Positions 8,907 through 19,400 of a DNA stretch of 64,000 nt are shown piece by piece (within the stretch, counting starts at the first letter, position 1; the number at the start of each line of letters is the position of its first letter). This DNA comes from ZC4RG29 sp036273935. GTDB taxonomy: Bacteria > Bacteroidota > Bacteroidia > Cytophagales > Cyclobacteriaceae. A model generated the notes under the pieces. That model had not been told where the DNA came from, searched no databases, and saw only the letters and a program-made list of their open reading frames with translations. Where the stretch lies: assembly GCA_036273935.1 (NCBI GenBank), contig DASUGQ010000118.1, positions 1 through 64,000 of the forward strand, read 5' to 3'. The position numbers and the translations under genes were made by a program.

Positions 8907-10627
8907 AAACCCTTTTTTCCATATTGTTGTTGATCGTTGTGTTCTCATCGTGTGAACGCAAGGAGAAAGTGCAGCAAATCATAATTGACCGGATTGCAAA
9001 GATGCCGGATCATCCTTCTCCTTATAAGATGACTGACTGGTATGAGAAGGCTCATCACTTTGATCAGTATGTTTTTAATCCGGAGTTGAAAGGAGATTTT
9101 TTTCCTTTGATCTGGATTGATAGTGCGAAACGCAATTTCAAACAGAACACCTTGGGCATGTACACCGTGATCGGTGACGTCCGTCAGGGGCCAAAGGGAA
9201 GCCCTGAATTTCATGAAGCAATATGTGCAATGGGTTCGATCATGAGCGCGGGGCTTGTGGGCATAGATAAAACCAATCAAAATGGCGTGAACTATGTTCT
9301 GATGCTGCAGAACTATTTCAATTCTGAAAGCGGATGGAACATCATGATGAACAACACCAATCCGAAAGTTGCAATGCTTGGAGGTGGGTATGGCCGCGAC
9401 TGGTGGTATGATGTTTTTCCGAATGTACTGTACTATGCAATCTGCGATTTAAACCGGAGAGTTCCACGTGCAGATAGTCTTCAGCGGATCATTGCTGAAC
9501 AATTTTACAAAGCAGATTCAGTGCTTCACGGTAATTATGACTATTCCTATTTTGACTACAGCAAATTGCAGGGAATGTCGAATCAGATCCCTCATCAACA
9601 GGATGTTGCTGCCGGTCATGCATATGTGATGTTATGCGCTTACGAAAAATTTGGCGATGAGCGTTACCTGAAGGGCGCGAAATCAGCAATGGACGCTTTT
9701 GTGAATCAAAAAGAAAGCAGGTTCTATGAAGTGCTTATGCCATTCGGTGCGTTGGTAGCATCGAGGCTAAACGCTGAGCATGGAACGCACTACGATGTTA
9801 AAAAAATTCTGGACTGGACATTTGAAGGCTGCAAAGCCAAGGACGGACGCACCGGTTGGGGTGTGATCGCTGAACGCTGGGGCGACTACGATGTGTACGG
9901 TTTGCAGGGAAGCATCACGGATGGCGGAGGATATGCATTCCTCATGAACTCATTTGACCTAGCCTGGCCGTTAGTTCCAATGGCCAAATACGACACACGT
10001 TTTGCAAATGCAGTTGGAAAATGGATGCTCAATCTGACAAACGCTGCACGGCTCTTCTACCCATACGAAATCGATGACCAGCATCAATGGCTTGCATCTA
10101 AAAAGGATATCACCAAAAATGTTATAGCATACGAAGGAATTCGAAAGGCGGATGATTACCTGCGTGATGATCTGAAAGGCGTGACACCGGTTGCCATAGG
10201 TGATGGCCCTAAATGGACCAAAGGACAACCGGATATTTCGATGTTCAGTCTCTACAGTTCGGCTCAGGTTGGAATACTGGGTTCTATTGTCAGAACGACA
10301 AATGTTGACCAGATTCTTCAACTCAACTGCAATGCGACTGATTTCTATGGTGCCAACGCTTTCCCGACATACTTGTATTACAATCCTTACGATTCAGCGA
10401 AGAGCGTTTGTTTCAATAAACCAGATAAAAATGATGTTGACTTGTACGATGCGATCACACAGGAAGCTCTGGTTCGTCATGCGGGAGAGGAGAGTTGTTT
10501 CGACATACCAGGCAAATCATCGAGGGTGCTCGTTGTAGTACCTGCTGATATGGATATCGATAAAAACGGTGGCAAATATTTGCTTAATGATAAAGAAGTA
10601 GCCTACAGACAATCTGATGAACGTTAA
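8903..10627 (+). CDS. PUL lipoprotein of unassigned family, possible (α/α)-toroid enzyme
   Basis: A 574-residue lipoprotein: leader MKTLFSILLLIVVFSSC with the lipobox cysteine at residue 17. It is homologous over its whole length to the N-terminal 555 residues of the secreted protein at 16410. Shared blocks are MPDxPSPYxMxDW (about 34-46), GxDKTNQNGxN (about 120-130), DWWYDxxPNVxYY (166-178), GWGVI...G and DxGxxYAFLMN, AKYDxRFAxAxxKWMLN, NAARLFYPY, and NAFPTYLYYNPY. The helix-rich pattern and conserved Trp/Asp/Tyr clusters suggest an (α/α)n-barrel glycan-active enzyme with a C-terminal β-domain, but I do not recognise a CAZy or Pfam family and no catalytic residue can be named. A surface-exposed or periplasmic lipoprotein coupled to the transporter would suit cleavage of imported oligosaccharides. 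Function is inference. Confidence 0.7.
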   Translation: MKTLFSILLLIVVFSSCERKEKVQQIIIDRIAKMPDHPSPYKMTDWYEKAHHFDQYVFNPELKGDFFPLIWIDSAKRNFKQNTLGMYTVIGDVRQGPKGSPEFHEAICAMGSIMSAGLVGIDKTNQNGVNYVLMLQNYFNSESGWNIMMNNTNPKVAMLGGGYGRDWWYDVFPNVLYYAICDLNRRVPRADSLQRIIAEQFYKADSVLHGNYDYSYFDYSKLQGMSNQIPHQQDVAAGHAYVMLCAYEKFGDERYLKGAKSAMDAFVNQKESRFYEVLMPFGALVASRLNAEHGTHYDVKKILDWTFEGCKAKDGRTGWGVIAERWGDYDVYGLQGSITDGGGYAFLMNSFDLAWPLVPMAKYDTRFANAVGKWMLNLTNAARLFYPYEIDDQHQWLASKKDITKNVIAYEGIRKADDYLRDDLKGVTPVAIGDGPKWTKGQPDISMFSLYSSAQVGILGSIVRTTNVDQILQLNCNATDFYGANAFPTYLYYNPYDSAKSVCFNKPDKNDVDLYDAITQEALVRHAGEESCFDIPGKSSRVLVVVPADMDIDKNGGKYLLNDKEVAYRQSDER

Positions 10628-10638
10628 ACCCCAAATCT

Positions 10639-13600
10639 GTGAAAAAACTATTACTATGCATTTCAATTCTTTTGCTCACGTGCTCGTTGGGTGCCGTGGC
10701 TCAAGGAGTCATTAAAGGTTCCGTCAAAAGCACAACAGGTGACGGACTGGTGGGTGCAAGTGTGTTGCTCAAGGGCACTGCGCAAGGTACCGTAGTGGAT
10801 ATCGACGGAAATTTCCAGCTGCAGGTGGATGCAAGCGCGAAAAGTTCCTCCCTGGTCATTTCTTTTATTGGCTATGTTACTCAAGAAATTCCGATCGGTG
10901 AACGGACACAGTTTGATGTTGTCCTCGAGGAGGACTTAACAACTCTGGGCGAGGTGGTTGTCACCGGGTATACGGCACAGAGCAAGGAGAAAATTACTGG
11001 TGCGATCGCCGCTGTTCCGGAAGAATTGCTGACAAAACTTCCGGTTCCAGGTATAGACCAGGCGTTGCAAGGCCGCGCTCCCGGAGTAGTGGTGTCTCAG
11101 AATACGGGTGCTCCGGGTGAAGGTGTTTCCGTACGAATCCGCGGTGTAGGATCGATCAACAGTGGTAATAATCCACTTTACATCATTGATGGTATTCCAA
11201 CACTGGATATGACCGGTTTTTCAACCAATGACATTGAGAACATTAGCGTACTTAAAGATGCGAGCGCGTCTGCCGTCTACGGTGCACGTGCTGCAAATGG
11301 CGTGGTTATTATTACTACCAAGAAAGGGCTCTCAACGGAACCACGCATTCAGGTTAATACGCAGTTCGGTGTGCAGCAAGCAAGTCGTCTTATTAAAATG
11401 ACCGATGCAACGGAGTATGCAACTATCTATAATGAGGCTGCAAACAACGATAATGCAGGAAAGACTAATCCATTATTTTTCCGCAAGCTTATTACAGAAG
11501 ATATTTTGGCCGCGTCTGACAACGTCGATTACATTGATGCCATCATGCACGACGGTTTGCTCCAGTCTCACAATATTTCAATTTCAGGAGGCAATGAAAA
11601 AACACAGTATTTCATTTCCGCCAACTACTTCGACCAGGAAGGTATAATAAAAAGCAGCGACTATAATCGGGTGAGTGGAAGAATGAACATCAGCTCTCAG
11701 GTGAAAGACTGGCTGCGCACAGGGGTTAATCTGAATATCGCGCAGTCAACCATGAACATCATTGGAAGCTCTGGTGATGGTGCTGGTGGTAACGGGGGCA
11801 GCGTTATTCGGTATGCATTTTTCCGGACACCGAACATCCCCATCTATGATGCGAACGGTGAATTCACTGATAAACCAGAACGCTTCGATCTTTTTGGTGA
11901 TGGCTACAGTCCGGTAGGTATGTTGGCGTATAATAACAACAAACGCCTTGGTAATCAGGTCTTCGGTAAGTTCTTTATTGATCTTACCCCAATCAAAGAC
12001 TTCAAGTTCACGTCTAACTTTGGTATTGATATCAATCACCAGAATCAGCGGCGGTTTGATCGTAACTGGGGCACCGAAAATCGGATCAATAATCCTAATC
12101 AACTCTCCGTATGGGAGAACACCAATCAGGCATACACGTTTTCCAACTTTGCAACTTATGAGAAAGACTTCGGAGTAAACCACTTCACCTTCCTCCTGGG
12201 TACAGAAGCGATTCAGGTGAAGTATTATGAAGTATTTGCGAATGAAAGAAGTTTCCCCGATCAGGATCCGAACCTTGTTTATCTCGGGAATGGATTGGGA
12301 CTTCGCAATAATCAGGAAAGCAAAGGCGGCAATACATTACTGTCATTCTTTGGTAAGATAGACTACGACTTTAATGGAAAGTATGTTGCCTCTGTCACCG
12401 GAAGACGGGATGGATCTTCGCGCTTCGGTCCTGAGAACCGATGGGGAAATTTTTATGCAGGGTCCGTTGGTTGGAGAGTCGACCGCGAGGATTTTTTGAT
12501 GGAGAGTAAAGTTATCGACAAATTGTTTTTGCGAGTCGCTTATGGTTCGATCGGTAATCAGGAAATCCAGAGTTACGCATATACCGATAAAATCAGTTCT
12601 GGCTACAATTATCCATTTGGAAATACTAAGGCATCAGGTTACGCAGTATCAGACCTTGGCAACTCGAGGATCAAATGGGAGACCAGTAATCAATTGAATG
12701 CCGGTGTCGATGTTCAGGTACTGAATGGAAGCCTTTCTGTCACTTTGGATTATTTCAATAAGATTACCGACGACTTACTGATCAAACAACCCATTGCAAG
12801 TTCGGCAGGAAAAGCTGAGTGGCCATGGGTAAACAATGGGAAAATTTTGAATAGTGGATTTGAAGCTGCAATAACCTATGCAAATCACATTGGTGATTTT
12901 AAATACAATATTAACCTCAATGGAGCTACGCTGCACAATGAAGTGCTTGAAGTTGATGCTCCAATTCCGGGCGGTGCCATTGGTTCAGATAAGATCACAA
13001 TGACCGAGAAAGGGTATCCAATCGGATCATTTTACCTCTACGAAATGGAAGGCATATTTCAGGATGATGCACAAATATTCACACACGCCACTCAGGGAAA
13101 GCAAGGAAGCATCAAACCCGGCGATGTGATGTTTAAGGATCAGAATGGTGATTACAACATCGACGGCAGTGACCGCACACATGTGGGAAGCCCGATTCCC
13201 AAGTTCACGACCGGCCTAAACGTTTCTATGGCTTACAAGAATTTTGACCTGTCACTTTTCTTCCAGGGAGCGTATGGTCAAAAAATATTTTCAGTATTGA
13301 ATCGTGACATCGAAGGATTTTACCGGGCATTCAATGTAACGCAACGGTATTATGACAATCGCTGGACTGGTCCAGGTACGTCGAACACCTATCCGCGCGC
13401 ATCATGGGATGCCTCCGGGAACAACACCAAGTACTCTACTCGCTTTTTGGAAGATGGTAGTTACACACGCCTCAAGAACGTGCAATTAGGTTGCACATTA
13501 CCCAAGGATTTAATTACCAGACTTCACTTGGTCTCTTTCAGAATTTACATCTCTGGTACGAACCTGTTAACATTCACACAGTACTCCGGCATGGATCCGG

Positions 13601-13713
13601 AAATGACGACTAGTGACAACGCGAAGACTGAAGGCGACCGCGCCTCAGGAATGGATTGGGGAACATATCCATCTGCAAAGTCCTATAACATAGGGGTTAA
13701 CCTCACTTTCTAA
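10639..13713 (+). CDS. SusC/RagA-type TonB-dependent outer-membrane transporter
   Basis: A 1024-residue protein with a signal peptide ending near AVAQ (about 22), a carboxypeptidase-regulatory-like domain (about 24-100; DGLVGASVLLKGT...VDIDGNFQL), a TonB-box-like stretch EVVVTGYTAQ, a plug domain (about 112-235; LQGRAPGVVVSQNTG, SIRIRG-type VRIRGVGSI, PLYIIDGIP, ASASAVYGARAANGVVIITT), and a 22-strand barrel ending in YNIGVNLTF with terminal Phe. These are the defining features of the SusC family, which pairs with a SusD lid to import glycans using TonB energy. SusD follows directly. Length is typical and nothing is missing. Confidence 0.96.
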   Translation: MKKLLLCISILLLTCSLGAVAQGVIKGSVKSTTGDGLVGASVLLKGTAQGTVVDIDGNFQLQVDASAKSSSLVISFIGYVTQEIPIGERTQFDVVLEEDLTTLGEVVVTGYTAQSKEKITGAIAAVPEELLTKLPVPGIDQALQGRAPGVVVSQNTGAPGEGVSVRIRGVGSINSGNNPLYIIDGIPTLDMTGFSTNDIENISVLKDASASAVYGARAANGVVIITTKKGLSTEPRIQVNTQFGVQQASRLIKMTDATEYATIYNEAANNDNAGKTNPLFFRKLITEDILAASDNVDYIDAIMHDGLLQSHNISISGGNEKTQYFISANYFDQEGIIKSSDYNRVSGRMNISSQVKDWLRTGVNLNIAQSTMNIIGSSGDGAGGNGGSVIRYAFFRTPNIPIYDANGEFTDKPERFDLFGDGYSPVGMLAYNNNKRLGNQVFGKFFIDLTPIKDFKFTSNFGIDINHQNQRRFDRNWGTENRINNPNQLSVWENTNQAYTFSNFATYEKDFGVNHFTFLLGTEAIQVKYYEVFANERSFPDQDPNLVYLGNGLGLRNNQESKGGNTLLSFFGKIDYDFNGKYVASVTGRRDGSSRFGPENRWGNFYAGSVGWRVDREDFLMESKVIDKLFLRVAYGSIGNQEIQSYAYTDKISSGYNYPFGNTKASGYAVSDLGNSRIKWETSNQLNAGVDVQVLNGSLSVTLDYFNKITDDLLIKQPIASSAGKAEWPWVNNGKILNSGFEAAITYANHIGDFKYNINLNGATLHNEVLEVDAPIPGGAIGSDKITMTEKGYPIGSFYLYEMEGIFQDDAQIFTHATQGKQGSIKPGDVMFKDQNGDYNIDGSDRTHVGSPIPKFTTGLNVSMAYKNFDLSLFFQGAYGQKIFSVLNRDIEGFYRAFNVTQRYYDNRWTGPGTSNTYPRASWDASGNNTKYSTRFLEDGSYTRLKNVQLGCTLPKDLITRLHLVSFRIYISGTNLLTFTQYSGMDPEMTTSDNAKTEGDRASGMDWGTYPSAKSYNIGVNLTF

Positions 13714-13718
13714 CATTG

Positions 13719-15203
13719 ATGAACATGAAAAATATATATACAATTCTTCTTTCCATATCATTGGTTGTTGTAAATGGTTGCTCTGACTTCCTTGAAGAGG
13801 ACCTGATTGGAAAATATTCAAATTCGACATTCTACAAAACAGAAGCGCACGCACTCCTGGCCCTGACTGCCATTTATAACAATGTCGCCTTTGTAAACAC
13901 TGATAACTGTCTTTGGGTTTTTGGTGATGTTGTCTCGGACGACGCCGTAAAAGGAGGTTCACCTGGTGATCAGAACGACATTCAATTCCTGGATGAATTT
14001 AATTACTCACGAAATAATGGCTTCCTTGAAAAATACTGGAAACATTACTACGAGGGTATCTCACGTGCTAACTATCTGCTTTACTATGGTCCAGATATCG
14101 TCATGGACGAAAATCTCAAGAGCCGCATTCTTGGCGAAGCAAAATTCCTGCGTGCGTACCAGTACTTCATTCTGGTTAATACATTTGGAGAAATACCGTT
14201 GAAAACCAATCCACCATTAAATTCCGACGAGATCAATAAACCAGTCTCTTCAGTTTCCGCGATTTATGATCAGATTGAGAAAGACCTCGAAGAAGCTGCC
14301 TCAGTTCTAAGTGTGTCTTACACGGGGTCGGACGTTGGTCGCGCTACAAAAGGTGCTGCTTATGGACTACTTGCAAAAGCACATTTGTATCAGGAAGAAT
14401 GGGATCAGACATTAAGTGCAATTGAATCACTTGAATCTCTGGGCATCTATTCACTTGTGCCCGTCTATAAAAACAACTTTATAGATTCGACCCAGAACAA
14501 CGGTGAATCAATATTTGAAATACAACACCTGAGTGGTCAATCACCAAAGCTTGGCAGTCATTTGAATCAATGGCTTGGACCATTCAAATACAACGGGTAC
14601 GGATTCGACGCGCCACTCCAGGACTTCGTTGATGAGTTTGAAACGACAGATGGTAGTGTAGTTGATCCACGCTTGGACTACACAGTCGGAAGAGCCGGTC
14701 AACCCTGGATTGATGGAACGCCATTCGATCCAAACCAGTCATCTACTGGATTTCTCCAACGTAAACATGAGCAGCCGAAAAATGAAGAACCAGTCATTGG
14801 TGATGCAAGTCTCAACTATGTGTACATGCGATATGCCGACATATTGCTGATGAAAGCGGAAGCGCTGAATGAAAGTGGCAACACAGCAGCAGCATTGGAG
14901 CCGCTTAACGCAGTACGCAAGCGGGCACGCGAAAGTTACTTAAACGATGTTGATCTGCCTGGATATGGAGTAGTGCCTGATGGCCTACTGCCTGATGTTA
15001 CAGGAACGCAATCTGATGTTCGTGATGCGATCCGCCATGAACGCAGAGTGGAACTCGGTTTTGAATTCCACCGGTTCTTTGATTTGATGCGCTATGGTAA
15101 GGCGTATGCAGAAGATGCATTGAAGGACACCGGGTTTAGTTATGATGAAAATCGCTACTTCCTGATTCCTCAATCTGAACTGGATACAAATCCATCTATA
15201 TGA
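13719..15203 (+). CDS. SusD/RagB-type glycan-binding outer-membrane lipoprotein
   Basis: About 494 residues. I take ATG 13719 (or 13725) rather than the upstream TTG. The leader (NIYTILLSISLVVVNGC) ends in a lipobox cysteine, then CSDFLEEDLIGKYSNSTFYK, the usual SusD opening with the F/Y...A segment (KTEAHALLALTAIYNNV). TPR-like helices follow (RILGEAKFLRAYQYFILVNT, FGEIPLK), and the C-terminal half holds YMRYADILLMKAEALNESG and RHERRVELGFEFHRFFDLMR. SusD proteins sit as a hinged lid over SusC and bind the polysaccharide. The gene starts 5 bases after the SusC stop, so the two are co-translated or nearly so. Confidence 0.95.
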   Translation: MNMKNIYTILLSISLVVVNGCSDFLEEDLIGKYSNSTFYKTEAHALLALTAIYNNVAFVNTDNCLWVFGDVVSDDAVKGGSPGDQNDIQFLDEFNYSRNNGFLEKYWKHYYEGISRANYLLYYGPDIVMDENLKSRILGEAKFLRAYQYFILVNTFGEIPLKTNPPLNSDEINKPVSSVSAIYDQIEKDLEEAASVLSVSYTGSDVGRATKGAAYGLLAKAHLYQEEWDQTLSAIESLESLGIYSLVPVYKNNFIDSTQNNGESIFEIQHLSGQSPKLGSHLNQWLGPFKYNGYGFDAPLQDFVDEFETTDGSVVDPRLDYTVGRAGQPWIDGTPFDPNQSSTGFLQRKHEQPKNEEPVIGDASLNYVYMRYADILLMKAEALNESGNTAAALEPLNAVRKRARESYLNDVDLPGYGVVPDGLLPDVTGTQSDVRDAIRHERRVELGFEFHRFFDLMRYGKAYAEDALKDTGFSYDENRYFLIPQSELDTNPSI

Positions 15204-15256
15204 CTAAAATGAACTATAAAAAATGAATAATTAATTAACCTTTAACTTTTATTTCT

Positions 15257-16327
15257 ATGAAAAAGCGAATTCCGAAATTGACTCTTACACTCTTGCTAAT
15301 GGTCGCACTGGCAGGATTAGTAAATCTGAGCTCTTGCTCCGACGACGAAAAAACACCACCCGCTGACAAAACTGCTCTTACTTCTACGATAGATGACGCA
15401 GATGAACTTCTTGCCAATACAGTAGAAGGAACCAACGACGGTGAATATCCCGCTGCTGCAAGAGCTGCGTTACAATCAGCGATTGATGCCGCCGAAGCAG
15501 TTGAAGCAAATACTGCTGCTACCCAGGCGCAAGTCGATGCGGCGAAAAATTCACTTGAAGCTGCGATCGATACTTATGAAGCCGCGGTAATCACTCCAAT
15601 TGCTGAAGCTGATCTCATTTTCCATTACAAGTTTGATGAAGGTACTGGTACGACAATTACCGACCAGTCTGCCAATGCATTGGTCGGAACATTTAAGACT
15701 GGTCACGCTGACTGGGGTGCCGGCTACCCTGAGTGGAGTGCGGACAGAAACGGTGATGCCAACAAGGCTATCCACTTCGACGAAGGTGCTAACATCGAAA
15801 TTCCTTATAACACCAAGCTCAACCCTGAGCAAATGACCATCTCGCTTTGGATAAACGCTGATGAAATTCGCGAGAACAATCGCTTCCTCGGGTTGCAGTC
15901 ATGGATAGCTTACAAATTCCAACTGCAAAGCACTAACAGACCGTTCTTCACTGTTCACAGTAGCGACGATGCGTATTTCGATCGCGACGCAGAAATTGGC
16001 CTTCCTATTAATGAGTGGCACCACATCGCTGTTACATTTGGCGGTGGAAACATGGTCTTCTACATTGACGGCGAAGTTGCTAAAACATGGGATAACACTC
16101 CTGGCACAGCAATGTCGATCTCAGGTGCTCCATACAACCTGGTGATTGGACAAGACTTCCCTACCGATCAGTACGCACCGACACCCGACAACTTTGATAC
16201 TGATCACAAAATTCCTTTGGCATGGGGAGGATATTTCCATGGATACCTGGACGAATTCCGCATGTACAAAGCTGTACTTAGCGATTCTCAGATTCAAAGC
16301 ATTTACGATCGGGAAAAGCCGCAATAA
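15257..16327 (+). CDS. Surface lipoprotein with helical (FIVAR-like) stalk and LamG/concanavalin-like domain
   Basis: A 356-residue lipoprotein (LVNLSSCSDDE; lipobox cysteine about residue 28). Residues 35-110 are an Ala-rich, heptad-like helical segment (LQSAIDAAEAVEANTAATQA, QVDAAKNSLEAAIDTYEAAV) resembling FIVAR/three-helix spacer modules. Residues 118-355 form a LamG/concanavalin A-like β-sandwich (LIFHYKFDEGTGTTITDQSA, MTISLWINAD, WHHIAVTFGGGNMVFYIDGE, GYLDEFRMYKAVLSDSQI). It occupies the SusE/SusF slot after SusD, so a surface glycan-binding protein is the likely role. A glycanase cannot be excluded, but LamG domains usually bind. It is 53 bases downstream of SusD with no terminator visible. 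Confidence 0.82.
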   Translation: MKKRIPKLTLTLLLMVALAGLVNLSSCSDDEKTPPADKTALTSTIDDADELLANTVEGTNDGEYPAAARAALQSAIDAAEAVEANTAATQAQVDAAKNSLEAAIDTYEAAVITPIAEADLIFHYKFDEGTGTTITDQSANALVGTFKTGHADWGAGYPEWSADRNGDANKAIHFDEGANIEIPYNTKLNPEQMTISLWINADEIRENNRFLGLQSWIAYKFQLQSTNRPFFTVHSSDDAYFDRDAEIGLPINEWHHIAVTFGGGNMVFYIDGEVAKTWDNTPGTAMSISGAPYNLVIGQDFPTDQYAPTPDNFDTDHKIPLAWGGYFHGYLDEFRMYKAVLSDSQIQSIYDREKPQ

Positions 16328-16409
16328 CCTGGCCTGGTTTAGTAGGGGAATGGGTGTAGCGATGCATCCATTCTCTTTTTTATTCAATATTTTTTTATTC
16401 CTGCCGGTC

Positions 16410-19400
16410 ATGAGATACGCCTACCTCGCTTTATTTTTTTTCTTTTTTATAGTTGATGCGAATTCGCAAATTCATCAGATTGATATTCCCCGCGTTGAAC
16501 AGATGCCAGATGCTCCATCGCCATATGTCATGCGTGATTGGAAATCGGTAGCTACGCAGTACGACGCGCTCGTGTTCGATCAGGCGCTCACCGGAACACA
16601 CCTTCCACTGATCTCATTGAAGTCATCTGGAAAAAACTATCCCGACCTTAAACCTATTCAGCTCGATACCTATGTCGGCACAATCAGTGAAACCCAAGCA
16701 GAAGCAATCAATATTATTCCTGCAATTGTGAGTGCTTCCTTGATGGGCGTTGACAAAACCAATCAGAATGGAATGAACTGGGTGGAGAAGATCAAAGATT
16801 TTTACAATTCTGCTAATGGCCAGAACGTTTACCTGAATGGCACGAGCAGCACCAGCGGTAATGACTGGTGGTATGACACAATGCCCAATGTTTTCTTTTA
16901 CCAGGCTTTCACATTTTATCCGGAGATTCCGGATTTTGAGGATCAATTCATTTCAGTTGCAGACCGGTGGTTGGAAGCCGTGTATGCAATGGGCGGTAAA
17001 ACAACTCCCTGGAGCACACCTTTCATGAACTATCGCGGCTGGTATCTGTCCAGCATGACCGGAAACGCCACGAGTGTTAAGGAGCCGGAAGCCGCCGGAT
17101 CAATTGCGTGGATACTATATCAAGCGTATAGCCATACCAGTGACCGGAAATACCTCGAGGGCGCGCAACTGTGCATTGATTATCTTTCGGGACTTAATTC
17201 AAACCCTGCTTATGAATTACAGCTTCCGTATGGAACACTGACCGCAGCAAAACTGAATGCGACGCTTGGTGCGAATTACGACATTGAAAAAATATTAAAC
17301 TGGAGCTTCAACCGTGGTGACCTCCGCGGTTGGGGAACAATTGTCGGGTCGTGGGACGGCAAAGATGTAAGTGGGTTAGTGGGAGAGGCCAACGATGCCG
17401 GAAATGATTATGCATTCATGATGAATGGATATCAACAGGTGGCAGCACTTGCACCGGTTGCAAAATATGATAAACGATTTGCCCGCGCGCTCGCAAAGTG
17501 GATACTGAACGTAGCAAATGCGAGCCGGCTGTATTATCCCCAATACCTGGAAAGCGCCAAACAAGATGATTACAACTGGAGCACTCAATATGATCCGGGA
17601 TCGGTGATTGGCTATGAGGCTTTAAAGGAAAATCTCGATGGAAAGGCGCTGTACGGAACAGGCGATGCAAAGCGCAACGGATGGGCAGCTACTAATCTCG
17701 CTTTGTATGGTTCTTCTCACGTCGGCTATCTGGCAGCGGTGGTGGAACCGACAATCGTGGAAAAGATTTTAAAGCTTGACCTTAATAGAACAGATTTCTT
17801 TGCTGAAAACAGCTTCCCAACTTTTTTGCTGTACAATCCTTATGAGGAAACAAAGATGGTGATGCTTAACGAGGGTGCCGGCTCTTATAGGATCTATGAC
17901 GCAATATCAGAAACGGTCCTTGCGGAAAATGTGTCTGGTGATATTGCGCTTAATATTAACCCGGATGAAGTGATCATGTTAACATTTCTTCCTGCAGGAT
18001 CAACAATTACGGTCAAAGGAAATAAGCTTTATGTAGACGAACATGTGATCGATTACCACTATGGTTACGATTTCAATCCGGTATTCCGCATTAAGTCGCT
18101 GGCAGCAGACAAAACTACTGCCGCCTTCGGCGATGACATCAATCTCTTTGCTACCGTTGAAAATGCGGTGGCTCCGGTGTCATACAAGTGGTATGTTAAC
18201 GACGTACTTCAAAGCGAAACGGAAACGGCAAACTTTTCATGGACGGCACCAGGCGCCGAAGGGGTTACTGAAATGAAGGTCGAAGCGATTTCAAATGCAA
18301 CAATAGTGAAGGACAGCTTATCGATAACTGTTGTACCGGTGATTCCGATACCACCTGCAATCATTGGAATTACGGCTGATCAGAAATATTACCTCAACGG
18401 TGCCACAGCAAAAATCGTCGTTGCTGTTCGGGATGCTCAGGTAAAACATTTCACTTATAACTGGATTGTTCCATCGGGCAATTTTGAACAACAGGATTCC
18501 CTCATCACCTGGACAACACCCGCGGAAGGCGTTTACCTTGTCCGTTGCATTGTAACGAATGAATTCAATCTCACGTCCGAGACAAGCATTGATATCCTGG
18601 TCAAGTCAGAATCTGACGGTAGTACTTCACCGTTGGCCTATTATCCCCTCAATGTTGATGTGAATGATTACAGCGGTAATGATTTTAATGGAAAGGTGGA
18701 AGGCACGCAACAAGCTGATGATGCATTGGGTGTAGATGATTATGCTTACCGGTTTACTTCTGGCAGCGACGTCATTTATGTTGACAATAAATCGGAATTA
18801 AACTTTCGCGACGCGATCACACTTTCTTTCTGGATGTCTCCGGGGTCTGCCGGACATGAAGCATTTTTGATTTCACATGGCAGCTGGGAGGAGCGCTGGA
18901 AGATTTCCATTACCCCTGATAAGAAATTGCGTTGGACTGTGAAAACTGAAAACGGCGTGCGTGATCTTGACAGTAAAGAGGCGCTCACAAACAACGAGTT
19001 TATTCATGTCACGTGTGTCTACACGGGATATTCAATGGAACTATTCATCGATGGCGAGCTTGATGGATTTATTGCGCATGACGGAAAAATTTTGACAACA
19101 GGAAAGCAAATTACATTTGGACAAAAGGATTATTCTGACAGGGGATATTACTACAATGGCGTGCTTGACGAAATCAGGATTTATGACAAAACATTGCAGC
19201 CCGATGAAATTATTCAATTGAAGGAGCTTTGGCATGAGGAACCTGTTGCTCCTTCCACCGGAGTTAGTAAGAAGGTTCGGATTTATCCAAATCCCACACA
19301 GGACGGGGCTGTGACTGTTGAACATCGTGATGGCAAAATTCTAACGCTTGACGTGTTCACGCCTGATGGCAGATCGATCCCTGTCGAAGAGAATATCGGA

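Noticed and set aside
11746..12183. 145-codon minus frame inside SusC
   Set aside because: Shadow of the barrel-coding region; no family features.
16146..16409. 88-codon upstream extension of the T9SS protein
   Set aside because: Overlaps the LamG gene and lacks a signal peptide; ATG 16410 gives a normal leader.
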